DNA of 6,237 nt from JAWVZH01 sp033722295 (lineage in GTDB: Bacteria; Bacteroidota; Bacteroidia; Chitinophagales; Saprospiraceae): NCBI GenBank assembly GCA_033722295.1, contig JAWVZH010000162.1, positions 1 to 6,237 on the forward strand, written 5' to 3'. A model generated the notes under the pieces. It worked only from the letters and a program-made list of their open reading frames with translations, had not been told where the DNA came from and ran no database searches. Shown here piece after piece: positions 1 through 6,065 of the stretch; position 1 is the first letter of the stretch, and the number at the start of each line of letters is the position of its first letter. The translations under genes and the position numbers were made by a program.

Positions 1-66
1 GGTCCACTTCAGGTCTTCAAGCTCAATTGATTGCAGTAGATATAGCGGGACTCAAAATAAACGGTG
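1..66. other. Left-edge segment, possibly the 3' end of a plus-strand gene
   Basis: No complete gene fits here. Two plus-strand frames could be the tail of a gene entering from the left. One is open from position 1 and stops with TGA at 28-30. The other is open from position 3 and stops with TGA at 75-77; it reads as a plausible peptide end (…LIAVDIAGLKINGVNC) and would overlap the convergent ATP-grasp stop codon by about 11 bases. The minus strand is closed by stops in all frames. No hairpin with a T-run that would end the ATP-grasp transcript is visible. Which reading is right cannot be decided without the sequence to the left. Confidence 0.2.
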
Positions 67-966
67 TCAATTGTTGAGGATGTCGACCACCACATCAGCC
101 AACAAGTCAGCAGCCTCGGGCTCCTCGCGAAACCATAGTTCCGGTTCTATGAGTTCCAACTCCCCCAACAGAGGCTGTCCATCGTCATCCCACATGAGGT
201 CGACACGGGCATAAACCGGTTTGAAAGGACAGGCTTCCACTATCTGCAAAGCCATTTCGATCTCTCTTGGCGAGGGCGTATAAGGATGAACTGTTCCTCC
301 AAAGTCATCCTGAACACGAAAGTCACCATGCTTCGCCTTCTTCAAAATGGCATGCGTATACTGACCTCCAATGATCATGATCGATATTTCGCCTTCGGTC
401 ATGATCGTCGGCTGAAACTCCTGAAGCATATAGTCCTCTTCATCGATCAGCCGACTGAACAGGAAATCATGGCGACCGATATTATGTGCATCGACCACAT
501 AGGTATGCCTTGCAGCCCCCGAGATGGTAGGTTTGAGCACTGCTTTTTTCCAGTTGGTCAGCCCGAATATCGAAGACAATTTGGCAGGCTCGGACCTTTT
601 TATAAAAACGGTTGGAGGTATAGGGGCACCAGCAAGCTGAAGATCTCTGAGGTAATGTTTGTCCAGGTTCCACTTGATGGTGGCGTAGTTATTGATCATT
701 TTGGTTTGCTTTGAAACCCTTTCCAGCCAGAGTGAAAACTCTTTATAACGATCAAAGTAATCCCACGTGGTCCGAAATAAGATGTAGTGCGAATCACCCC
801 AGTGGAAGTTGGGATCATCCCAGGCTTTCCTTGTTATTGAAAGTCCTCGTGATCTCAGAGCGTCCATGACGAGTTCATCTTCTGTGAGCACGTTCTGGAC
901 ATAGTCATTTATTGCCTCGGGCTTGATATATCGCTTGTCGGTGAGAACTGTGACGTCATATTTCAT
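67..966 (-). CDS. DcsG-like ATP-grasp ligase, substrate unknown
   Basis: A 299-residue cytoplasmic ATP-grasp enzyme. It resembles the family that includes DcsG, the O-ureido-D-serine cyclo-ligase of D-cycloserine synthesis, and relatives of prokaryotic glutathione synthetase; these activate a carboxylate as acyl phosphate using ATP and Mg. Visible landmarks: FRTTWDY at 64-70; LKPTISG at 144-150, whose Lys145 is the likely ATP-binding lysine; EGEISIMIIGG at 191-201; GDFRVQDDFGG at 214-224, a basic then glycine-rich loop; RVDLM at 254-258; and GELELIEPELWF at 268-279, where Asp256, Glu269 and Glu271 look like metal ligands. Length fits the family (about 300). I chose the ATG at 966-964; the frame extends 10 codons further to a TTG at 996, but that adds an unconserved-looking MSSSIRYRVE segment and has no better ribosome site. 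The gene lies 84 bases after the membrane-protein gene on the same strand. No other cycloserine genes are present, so that pathway is unlikely. Fold assignment is firm; substrate is not known. Confidence 0.85.
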   Translation of the reverse strand: MKYDVTVLTDKRYIKPEAINDYVQNVLTEDELVMDALRSRGLSITRKAWDDPNFHWGDSHYILFRTTWDYFDRYKEFSLWLERVSKQTKMINNYATIKWNLDKHYLRDLQLAGAPIPPTVFIKRSEPAKLSSIFGLTNWKKAVLKPTISGAARHTYVVDAHNIGRHDFLFSRLIDEEDYMLQEFQPTIMTEGEISIMIIGGQYTHAILKKAKHGDFRVQDDFGGTVHPYTPSPREIEMALQIVEACPFKPVYARVDLMWDDDGQPLLGELELIEPELWFREEPEAADLLADVVVDILNN

Positions 967-1050
967 TTCAACTCGATATCTGATTGAGGAGCTCAATATG
1001 AAAAGCCGGTTGTTGGGCCAAAATGAATTGAAAAGACATGACGAAAAGGA

Positions 1051-1776
1051 TCAAAGGGCACCGAAGACATGGAACAGCAACTTGTTGGTCACATTGCCGA
1101 GTTGAACAGCTATTGTGATCAGCAAGACCACCGGGGTTATGGCGATCATGCCTTTCTCATAGATCGACTCGAACTGTTTTTCCCGGGCCTCTTTTATTTT
1201 TTTGAGGTTCTTGTTATAGTTGATCAACCAATATCTAAGGTTTTCCTTGGACTTGGCAATGACGTCAATATCATCTTCTTTAACCTTGAGCTCGGCAAAT
1301 ATCCTGGCATCCAGTTTTTCCTGCCAGTCGGAATGGTCATCCTCGTCAGGCCAGCGATCCTCGACCTCTGAATTGATCCGCTTGACAGTTTCCATGAATT
1401 CCTTCATTTGTTCCATATGCTCCTTTCTACCTTCTATTCTTATGGGCTTGTCATTGATCACAGCAATGTTGGACGGTTCTACATCGAAAATGTGCTCATC
1501 GATCTTGAGGCTGCCTCTGAAATTATCCTTATAGCTTTCAAGATTACGCTCCAGACTGCCAACATAAGACCTTTTGGCGGCTCGGCGCGCAATGATGATG
1601 GCGTCAACAAGAGTGACAAAAATGAACATGTACCAGAAGTAATCACCCAGATACCAGTAGAAGGATCCATAGCTGTAAAAAGCCAGAACCTGAAAACAGA
1701 TGGCCAGTATGATGAAGGCAAGAAAGAATTTTCTTACATCATAAAGGCGCCCTATGTCCTTCAATACATCCGCCAT
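1051..1776 (-). CDS. Unrecognised membrane protein with three predicted transmembrane helices
   Basis: A 241-residue protein that I do not recognise. Two hydrophobic helices lie near the N terminus (about residues 16-35 and 42-63, both rich in Phe, Tyr and Trp), and a third near the C terminus (about 209-228, GMIAITPVVLLITIAVQLG). The basic stretch ARRAAKR after helix 2 predicts that the long central part (about 64-208) faces the cytoplasm. That part is highly charged, likely helical and perhaps coiled-coil, with an acidic patch WPDEDDHSDW at 142-151. No catalytic motif or signal peptide was seen. I chose the ATG at 1776; a TTG at 1815 would add 13 polar residues, and a weak promoter candidate at 1846-1816 would place the transcript start downstream of that TTG. 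It sits between the 85-residue gene (115 bases upstream) and the ATP-grasp gene (84 bases downstream) on the same strand, so it may be co-transcribed with them. A membrane scaffold or sensor is possible but unproven. Confidence 0.75.
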   Translation of the reverse strand: MADVLKDIGRLYDVRKFFLAFIILAICFQVLAFYSYGSFYWYLGDYFWYMFIFVTLVDAIIIARRAAKRSYVGSLERNLESYKDNFRGSLKIDEHIFDVEPSNIAVINDKPIRIEGRKEHMEQMKEFMETVKRINSEVEDRWPDEDDHSDWQEKLDARIFAELKVKEDDIDVIAKSKENLRYWLINYNKNLKKIKEAREKQFESIYEKGMIAITPVVLLITIAVQLGNVTNKLLFHVFGAL

Positions 1777-1815
1777 GGTCAATTGGGCGTGAGAATTTGG
1801 CCTCTCACGGTCCAA

Positions 1816-1846
1816 CGAAAATACTCAATAGCGGAAACTTCTGAAA
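1816..1846 (-). promoter_or_regulatory. Weak Bacteroidota-type promoter candidate for the membrane-protein gene
   Basis: Read on the minus strand, TTTC (1846-1843), a 19-base spacer, then TATTTTCG (1823-1816). The Bacteroidota consensus is TTTG or TTG, 17-23 bases, then TAnnTTTG, so spacing is right but each box has one mismatch. The transcript would start near 1810, about 35 bases before the ATG at 1776. A chance match is quite possible. Confidence 0.2.
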
Positions 1847-1891
1847 GTGTCACCGATATGTAGACCTCCATTGGTTATTCCATACTTGTGC

Positions 1892-2149
1892 CTATCCTAC
1901 CGCTCTGACGTACCAGCGACCGCTTAATGCATGGAACAAAAAGCTTATTGTCGTTTGAAAAGTAGACCTGTTCACTGTATAGGTATGCTGAAAAAGAGCA
2001 TCGTTGAGTTGCCTGACCTCGGCTTGAGGGTTGATGGTAAGGTTGAACTTATCTTTCAATATTTTCAGAATGTCAGCCGGACCGCCGTCGAAGGTTGTGA
2101 TGCCCGCCAGTTCTGAAGTTATTTCCAGTATTTCTAATTGCTGTTTCAT
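1892..2149 (-). CDS. Small hypothetical protein, 85 residues
   Basis: A short protein I do not recognise. It starts at an ATG (2149-2147) preceded by AAAGGA about 8 bases upstream, the best Shine-Dalgarno-like sequence in the window, which supports translation. It has no cysteine, no signal peptide and no transmembrane segment. The N-terminal half contains two likely amphipathic helices around a DGGPAD turn (residues 21-26, helices about 1-15 and 24-35). The C-terminal half (about 50-85) is richer in Thr, Phe and aromatic residues (for example TTISFLFHAL at 66-75, GRWYVRAVG at 77-85) and may be beta. The composition is protein-like and it lies first in the minus-strand group, divergent from the purF-like gene across 205 bases. 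Its function is unknown. A spurious reading cannot be excluded, but the ribosome site and the absence of a competing ORF on the other strand favour a real gene. Confidence 0.55.
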   Translation of the reverse strand: MKQQLEILEITSELAGITTFDGGPADILKILKDKFNLTINPQAEVRQLNDALFQHTYTVNRSTFQTTISFLFHALSGRWYVRAVG

Positions 2150-2339
2150 GATGCTATTCCTTTAATAGACGACCAGAAATACATTTAGTTACAGATTCGA
2201 TAGATCTATTTCCGATTTGGGCGTTTGGTAGCAGCCGGAGCCCCCTGGAGCTGATCAGTCTCCCATAACCATAATCTTTGTTCCATACTCCATCTTCCCT
2301 AAACCTTTCAGCCACCTAACATCGTTATAATAATGTGTG

Positions 2340-2347
2340 TAACTTTG
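2340..2347 (+). promoter_or_regulatory. -7 promoter box directly before the purF-like gene
   Basis: TAACTTTG matches the Bacteroidota -7 consensus TAnnTTTG exactly. It ends 7 bases before the ATG at 2355. Transcription would start about 3-6 bases downstream of the box, leaving a leader of only a few bases or none. There is no Shine-Dalgarno sequence between box and ATG, consistent with this. No good TTG or TTTG -33 box lies at the usual 17-23 base spacing, which weakens the call. A poorer near-match, AATCTTTG at 2273-2280, could give a leader of about 70 bases instead. Confidence 0.45.
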
Positions 2348-2354
2348 CCTATTC

Positions 2355-4244
2355 ATGAGTGACCAGATCAAACACGAGTGCGGCGTTGCTTTTGTTCGCC
2401 TGCTGAAACCACTGGAATATTACCAGGAGAAATACGGAACGGCCTTTTACGGTCTTGACAAACTGCAGATCCTGATGCAGAAGCAACGTAATCGCGGACA
2501 GGATGGCGCTGGAGTGGCAACGATAAAAATGGATATCGAACCCGGCCATCGATATATCTCGAGAAAGCGCATGAAAGGCCCTGATCATCTGAGTCAGCTT
2601 TTCACTCATATATTCAGTCATTTCGATGAATTGAAGCCAGAACAGTATAACGATGCTCAGTGGCTCAAGAATAACAAGCCTTATATCGGTGAGCTTTATC
2701 TCGGACATCTGAGGTACGGCACATTCGGACTCAATACCGTAGAAAGCGTACAGCCGTTTCTGAGACTGAATAACTGGATCACGCGTAATCTGGTCCTCGC
2801 TGGTAATTTCAATTTAACCAATGTGAATTACCTCTTTGATCGCCTTGTGTCCTACGGACAGTTTCCTAAGGAAAAATCAGACACGGTAACTGTTCTGGAG
2901 AAAATAGGTCACTTCCTAGATGAAGAGGTAGATCACCTTTTCAACTGGTTCAAACCAGAGGGTTATTCCAAGCAGGAGATAAACCCACTCATATATCACC
3001 ACCTTGATGTTAACCGCATCTTGCAGAGAGCCTGCCGCAAGTTCGATGGTGGATTTTCCATGGTTGGCTTGATCGGACATGGTGATGCGTTCATGTTGAG
3101 GGATCCTTCAGGGATCAGGCCTGCATTTTATTATCACGATGATGAGATCGTAGTAGGCGCTTCAGAAAGACCAGCGATCCAGACAGCTCTTGGTGTTCGT
3201 TGGCATGAGATCAACGAACTTCAACCCGGACATTCACTCATCGTCAAGTATGACGGAAGGGTCGACGAGAAACCCTGCCTTGACGCCAATGAAAAACGCT
3301 CGTGTTCATTCGAAAGGATATACTTTTCGCGAGGCAATGATCGTGATATCTACCTGGAGCGAAAGGACCTTGGACGTCAGCTGGTCAAACCGTTGCTGGA
3401 GGAAATAGAGAATGACTTTGACAATACGGTATTCTCCTTTATTCCAAATACTGCGGAAACGTCCTTCTACGGCTTGATGGAAGGCCTGACAGATGCTTTT
3501 GACCTGATGAAGACGGAGCAGATAGCGAAGGCCGATGGAGATACGGAAAAGATCAAATCCATCATTCAGAAAAAACCGAGATACGAGAAACTGGTAGTGA
3601 AGGACGCTAAAATGAGAACCTTCATAACGGATGAGGCCAACCGCGGCAACCTCGTTTCCCATGTCTACGACGTGACTTATGGCGTGGTGAGAGACGGAGA
3701 GGATACGATCGTTCTGATCGATGATTCGATAGTTCGCGGCACGACCTTGAGAGACAGTATTGTCAGAATAGTCAGCCGACTGAGACCTAAGAAGATCGTG
3801 GTCCTATCCTCGGCTCCACAGATACGTTACCCTGACTGCTATGGGATCGATATGTCGAGAATGAGGGACTTTGTTGCTTTCCAGGCTTTGATATCGCTCC
3901 TTGAGGAAGATAGTGCCGAACATCTTCTGGATGAGACGTATGCAAGGTGTAAAGACAGTGAATTACTGGATATAGAGGATGTCAGGAATGAGGTTAAGGA
4001 ATTGTATGACCGGTACGATTATGAAATTGTATCAAGAAGGATCGCCGAGCTCCTGACACCTGAAGATCTTGACTGCGAGCTTCACATCATTTTCCAGTCA
4101 CTGGAAGGACTGAGCAAGGCATGTCCCCATCACACTGGAGACTGGTACTTTTCAGGCAACTATCCAACGCCGGGAGGAAATAGGGTAGTCAACCGTGCCT
4201 TTATCAATTATATGGAAAAAAGCGACAGAAGGGCTTATGCCTGA
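2355..4244 (+). CDS. Long-form PurF-like amidophosphoribosyltransferase (class II glutamine amidotransferase + PRTase)
   Basis: A 629-residue member of the glutamine PRPP amidotransferase family, the enzymes that make 5-phosphoribosylamine from PRPP and glutamine as the first step of purine synthesis. N-terminal Ntn/class II glutaminase: Cys9 in HECGVAF is the likely nucleophile once the first 8 residues are removed; then RNRGQDGAG at 45-53, GHLRYGTFG at 117-125, AGNFNLTN at 149-156, DGGFS at 231-235 and RDPSGIRP at 249-256. C-terminal phosphoribosyltransferase: FERIYFSRG at 319-327, RTFI at 421-424, PRPP loop IDDSIVRGTT at 455-464, SSAPQIRYPDCYGID at 485-499. It is well over 100 residues longer than ordinary PurF (about 470-510), with extra segments around 57-110, 157-225, 380-420 and 505-585. 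Departures from ordinary PurF: HNGNLTN reads GNFNLTN, PDSG reads PNTAETS, and the Fe-S cysteine pattern is incomplete. From memory this long form is typical of Bacteroidota and may coexist with an ordinary PurF, so I leave the symbol empty. It is monocistronic here, with a -7 box close to the ATG. Confidence 0.9.
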   Translation: MSDQIKHECGVAFVRLLKPLEYYQEKYGTAFYGLDKLQILMQKQRNRGQDGAGVATIKMDIEPGHRYISRKRMKGPDHLSQLFTHIFSHFDELKPEQYNDAQWLKNNKPYIGELYLGHLRYGTFGLNTVESVQPFLRLNNWITRNLVLAGNFNLTNVNYLFDRLVSYGQFPKEKSDTVTVLEKIGHFLDEEVDHLFNWFKPEGYSKQEINPLIYHHLDVNRILQRACRKFDGGFSMVGLIGHGDAFMLRDPSGIRPAFYYHDDEIVVGASERPAIQTALGVRWHEINELQPGHSLIVKYDGRVDEKPCLDANEKRSCSFERIYFSRGNDRDIYLERKDLGRQLVKPLLEEIENDFDNTVFSFIPNTAETSFYGLMEGLTDAFDLMKTEQIAKADGDTEKIKSIIQKKPRYEKLVVKDAKMRTFITDEANRGNLVSHVYDVTYGVVRDGEDTIVLIDDSIVRGTTLRDSIVRIVSRLRPKKIVVLSSAPQIRYPDCYGIDMSRMRDFVAFQALISLLEEDSAEHLLDETYARCKDSELLDIEDVRNEVKELYDRYDYEIVSRRIAELLTPEDLDCELHIIFQSLEGLSKACPHHTGDWYFSGNYPTPGGNRVVNRAFINYMEKSDRRAYA

Positions 4245-4283
4245 ACCTAACCGGTTTCGGGATGGCCTCAGCTAGTCCTTCTG
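4226..4283. terminator. Possible shared terminator between convergent genes
   Basis: An imperfect 10-base inverted repeat, CAGAAGGGCT (4226-4235) and AGTCCTTCTG (4274-4283), with one G-U pair on the plus strand, spans the end of the purF-like gene and the 53-base gap to the convergent transglycosylase gene. Its loop holds a small CCG/CGG hairpin (4251-4260). On the minus strand the repeat is followed by TCGCTTTTTT, a fair T-run for ending the transglycosylase transcript; on the plus strand only TTTT at 4291-4294 follows. The 38-base loop makes it a poor classical terminator. Confidence 0.3.
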
Positions 4284-4297
4284 CCGTAACTTTTGGA

Positions 4298-5566
4298 TTA
4301 TCTTAGCCGTATCAAACTTCCTGGATTAAGATCCTGGTCCCATCCGGAGTTGAGCTCTATCAGTTTTTCGAAAGATATCTTCTTTCTTCTGGCTATAGCC
4401 AGAAGGCTTTCGCGTTTTTTCAATCGATACCATACTGCGTCCTCTTCCGTTCTACCCATCAATTCTATTTCAGGGACCTCATGTCCTTCGTTATGGAAGA
4501 GATCCTGGTTCATCGGAACAGGAAGTCTTTCCAGTACTTCGACCTGGGGCCTGAGCAGGTGTAGATCCGAAGGGCTGATAAGCTTGTCATTCAGCCATCC
4601 GTCCTGCACGGTCTCTGTTTCAGAATCGGGTATATACAGGTGATTCAGGAGCAGCGTTGCGGCATAGCTCGGCAGCATAACGTAAGACCCGTTCTCATTA
4701 GCAGGTATATACTGCCTAAGATAACATGGGTTCAATTTTCGCAATATTCCGACCTCTACTCCTGTGATCTCCGAGATCTCCCTGAAATTCATCGTCTCAT
4801 ACAGGGTGATGTTAGAGACATTCAAGTAATCCGGGTGTTCCAATACAGGTTGTATGTCATGCAAATAGTAATAATTCATGACATAATTGACAGCTATAAA
4901 GGCCGGCACGTATCTTCTGGTTTCGGAAGGCAGATACCTCTTGATCTTCCAGAAATCCCTGGAATCAGCCCTTGAAATAGCCTTTCTGACCCGACCGGGT
5001 CCAGCATTATAAGCAGCCAGTACCAGCGTCCAGTCCTCGAACTCTTCATATAGTAACTGAAGGTAATCCGCTGCGGCTTCAGTACTTCTGTACGGATTGC
5101 GCCTTTCATCTACCACGGAATTGATCCTCAGTCCCATCATTCGGCCTGTACTTCTCATAAATTGCCACAGGCCGGCGGCACCAACTCTTGATATGGCATT
5201 TGGGTTCAGTGCTGATTCTACGATCGGAAGATATTTAAGGTCGGTCGGGACATCTTTTTTAGCCAGAACATCCTCAAAGAGAGGAAAAAAGACCATCTGG
5301 CGACCGAGTATAGTGGATGTACCCTCTTTATAGCCGAGGTAATCCTTGATATAGGACATAACTTCGGGGGTGTGCCTCATTTCAAAAAGGCCATCCATAT
5401 TACTGATCCTGTCCTTGATCTCCGCTTCGGCCTTCATGTCAAACTCATTGACACAGACCTCCAGTGTGACCTTGTTATCGCCCGCTTGAAGCGATAAAGG
5501 CACAATATGGGCGAGAAAACCCAAGAGCAGGTACAGCCCTGCAGTTTTTAAAATCGACATGTTCAT
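4298..5566 (-). CDS. MltD-like lytic murein transglycosylase (SLT/GH23 with C-terminal LysM)
   Basis: A 422-residue exported enzyme predicted to cleave the MurNAc-GlcNAc bond of peptidoglycan, forming 1,6-anhydroMurNAc ends. A type I signal peptide covers about residues 1-28 (hydrophobic core GLYLLLGFLAHIVPL, likely cut after SLQA). There is no lipobox cysteine (Cys38 lies in EVCVN), so unlike E. coli MltD it is probably periplasmic rather than a lipoprotein. The GH23 domain runs about 85-235: LPIVESALNP at 113-122 with catalytic Glu117, GAAGLWQFM at 129-137, AAYNAGPGRV at 184-193 and ETRRYVPAFIAV at 215-226. A LysM-like degenerate repeat follows at about 253-300 (ending YVMLP), then a linker, then one LysM at about 378-422 (SLLAIARRKKISFEKLIELN region, ending PGSLIRLR). 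Start: ATG at 5566; a second ATG at 5560 would also leave the signal peptide intact. Neither has a clear Shine-Dalgarno. A good promoter lies 88-118 bases upstream. The neighbouring genes suggest no dedicated partner. Confidence 0.92.
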   Translation of the reverse strand: MNMSILKTAGLYLLLGFLAHIVPLSLQAGDNKVTLEVCVNEFDMKAEAEIKDRISNMDGLFEMRHTPEVMSYIKDYLGYKEGTSTILGRQMVFFPLFEDVLAKKDVPTDLKYLPIVESALNPNAISRVGAAGLWQFMRSTGRMMGLRINSVVDERRNPYRSTEAAADYLQLLYEEFEDWTLVLAAYNAGPGRVRKAISRADSRDFWKIKRYLPSETRRYVPAFIAVNYVMNYYYLHDIQPVLEHPDYLNVSNITLYETMNFREISEITGVEVGILRKLNPCYLRQYIPANENGSYVMLPSYAATLLLNHLYIPDSETETVQDGWLNDKLISPSDLHLLRPQVEVLERLPVPMNQDLFHNEGHEVPEIELMGRTEEDAVWYRLKKRESLLAIARRKKISFEKLIELNSGWDQDLNPGSLIRLR

Positions 5567-5653
5567 GGTTCACTAATTTGGCATTAGGACATACAATACT
5601 GAAAATCAGATTAATAAATATTAAAAATATTCCTAATATGATTTAGTGGACAG

Positions 5654-5684
5654 CAAAGATATTTCCTTTTGCCGCGCAAAGCAA
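5654..5684 (-). promoter_or_regulatory. Bacteroidota-type promoter of the transglycosylase gene
   Basis: Read on the minus strand: TTG (5684-5682), a 20-base spacer, then TATCTTTG (5661-5654), an exact match to the phylum's TAnnTTTG -7 box at accepted spacing. TTTG at 5680-5677 is an alternative -33 element but at only 15 bases. Transcription would begin near 5648, giving a leader of roughly 80 AT-rich bases before the ATG at 5566. This is the best promoter in the window and the only exact -7 match on the minus strand of this gap. Confidence 0.55.
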
Positions 5685-5704
5685 GTAAACGAATAACAAA
5701 AAAT

Positions 5705-5717
5705 GTTAAAGTTTAAC
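5705..5717. repeat. Palindrome GTTAAA-G-TTTAAC, possible operator
   Basis: A perfect 6+1+6 dyad. It lies about 20 bases upstream of the -33 box of the predicted transglycosylase promoter, roughly at -60 to -70 from the expected start, where an activator could bind. No regulator gene lies nearby and AT-rich dyads arise easily by chance. Confidence 0.2.
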
Positions 5718-5875
5718 TGCCTCACAATAAAAGTTTTGGAATAACAATCCTCTATTCGGGCTTGAATTCCGACAACTATCAACGAAAATTCGCGCGAAGT
5801 TAGCATACAATTTGCCAAACTTGCTTCAACATTAACACATGTTTAACCTCCTCGTTGTTCGCCGTGGTATCAAGT

Positions 5876-5917
5876 ACGGGAAACCTTTTCTGTCCCTCCA
5901 ACACCTCCATTTCCCGT
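5876..5917. repeat. Inverted repeat ACGGGAAA / TTTCCCGT
   Basis: Perfect 8-base arms at 5876-5883 and 5910-5917 around a 26-base pyrimidine-rich loop. A T-G pair could extend the base by one. No T-run follows on either strand, so it is not a standard terminator. Its role is unknown. Confidence 0.3.
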
Positions 5918-6005
5918 GGATCGAATTCCAGATTCAACCCCCTATAAACGGTTGAAATGAAATAAGTTTTTCAAACAACCCTAAATGATTTGTTAATTGC
6001 GATTA

Positions 6006-6028
6006 CTGCCATGGCAGACAGTGCCATG
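6006..6028. repeat. Overlapping 12-base palindrome and 7-bp hairpin
   Basis: CTGCCATGGCAG at 6006-6017 is a perfect palindrome. Its right half also forms the left arm of a hairpin with a 5-base loop: CATGGCA (6010-6016), GACAG, TGCCATG (6022-6028). The two pairings use the same bases and exclude one another. No T-run follows on either strand, so an ordinary terminator is unlikely; it could be a protein-binding site or a structured RNA element. Confidence 0.35.
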
Positions 6029-6053
6029 TTGAAGGAATGGGATCCATCTGACC

Positions 6054-6065
6054 TATATGCATATA
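6054..6065. repeat. 12-base palindrome TATATGCATATA
   Basis: A perfect palindrome 25 bases beyond the CATGGCA hairpin. Such sites can be operators, but no adjacent promoter or gene is visible on either side within the window. Confidence 0.25.

Noticed and set aside
286..714. Plus-strand open frame of 142 codons
   Set aside because: Lies wholly antisense to the ATP-grasp gene, whose motifs are clear; no family features of its own.
1408..1863. Plus-strand open frame of 151 codons
   Set aside because: Antisense to the membrane-protein gene. The minus-strand product has coherent transmembrane segments and a consistent topology, the plus-strand one does not.
1892..2149. Graspetide (RiPP) precursor for the ATP-grasp enzyme
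   Set aside because: No repeated Thr/Ser plus Glu/Asp core, not adjacent to the ligase, and the ligase resembles DcsG-type rather than graspetide-type ATP-grasp enzymes. Kept only as a weak idea in the findings.
2150..2354. Purine riboswitch upstream of the purF-like gene
   Set aside because: I see no conserved purine-aptamer core, and the -7 box next to the ATG leaves no room for a leader. The ATAGATCTAT palindrome at 2200-2209 is too short to call.
3306..3662. Minus-strand open frame of 118 codons inside the purF-like gene
   Set aside because: Opposite a well-conserved PRTase region; explained as a shadow frame.
4293..5333. Three plus-strand open frames (4293-4643, 4640-4975, 5097-5333)
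   Set aside because: All antisense to the transglycosylase gene and without recognisable domains.
5633..5818. Minus-strand 61-codon frame starting at TTG
   Set aside because: No ribosome site, runs through the predicted transglycosylase promoter, composition like translated AT-rich intergenic DNA.
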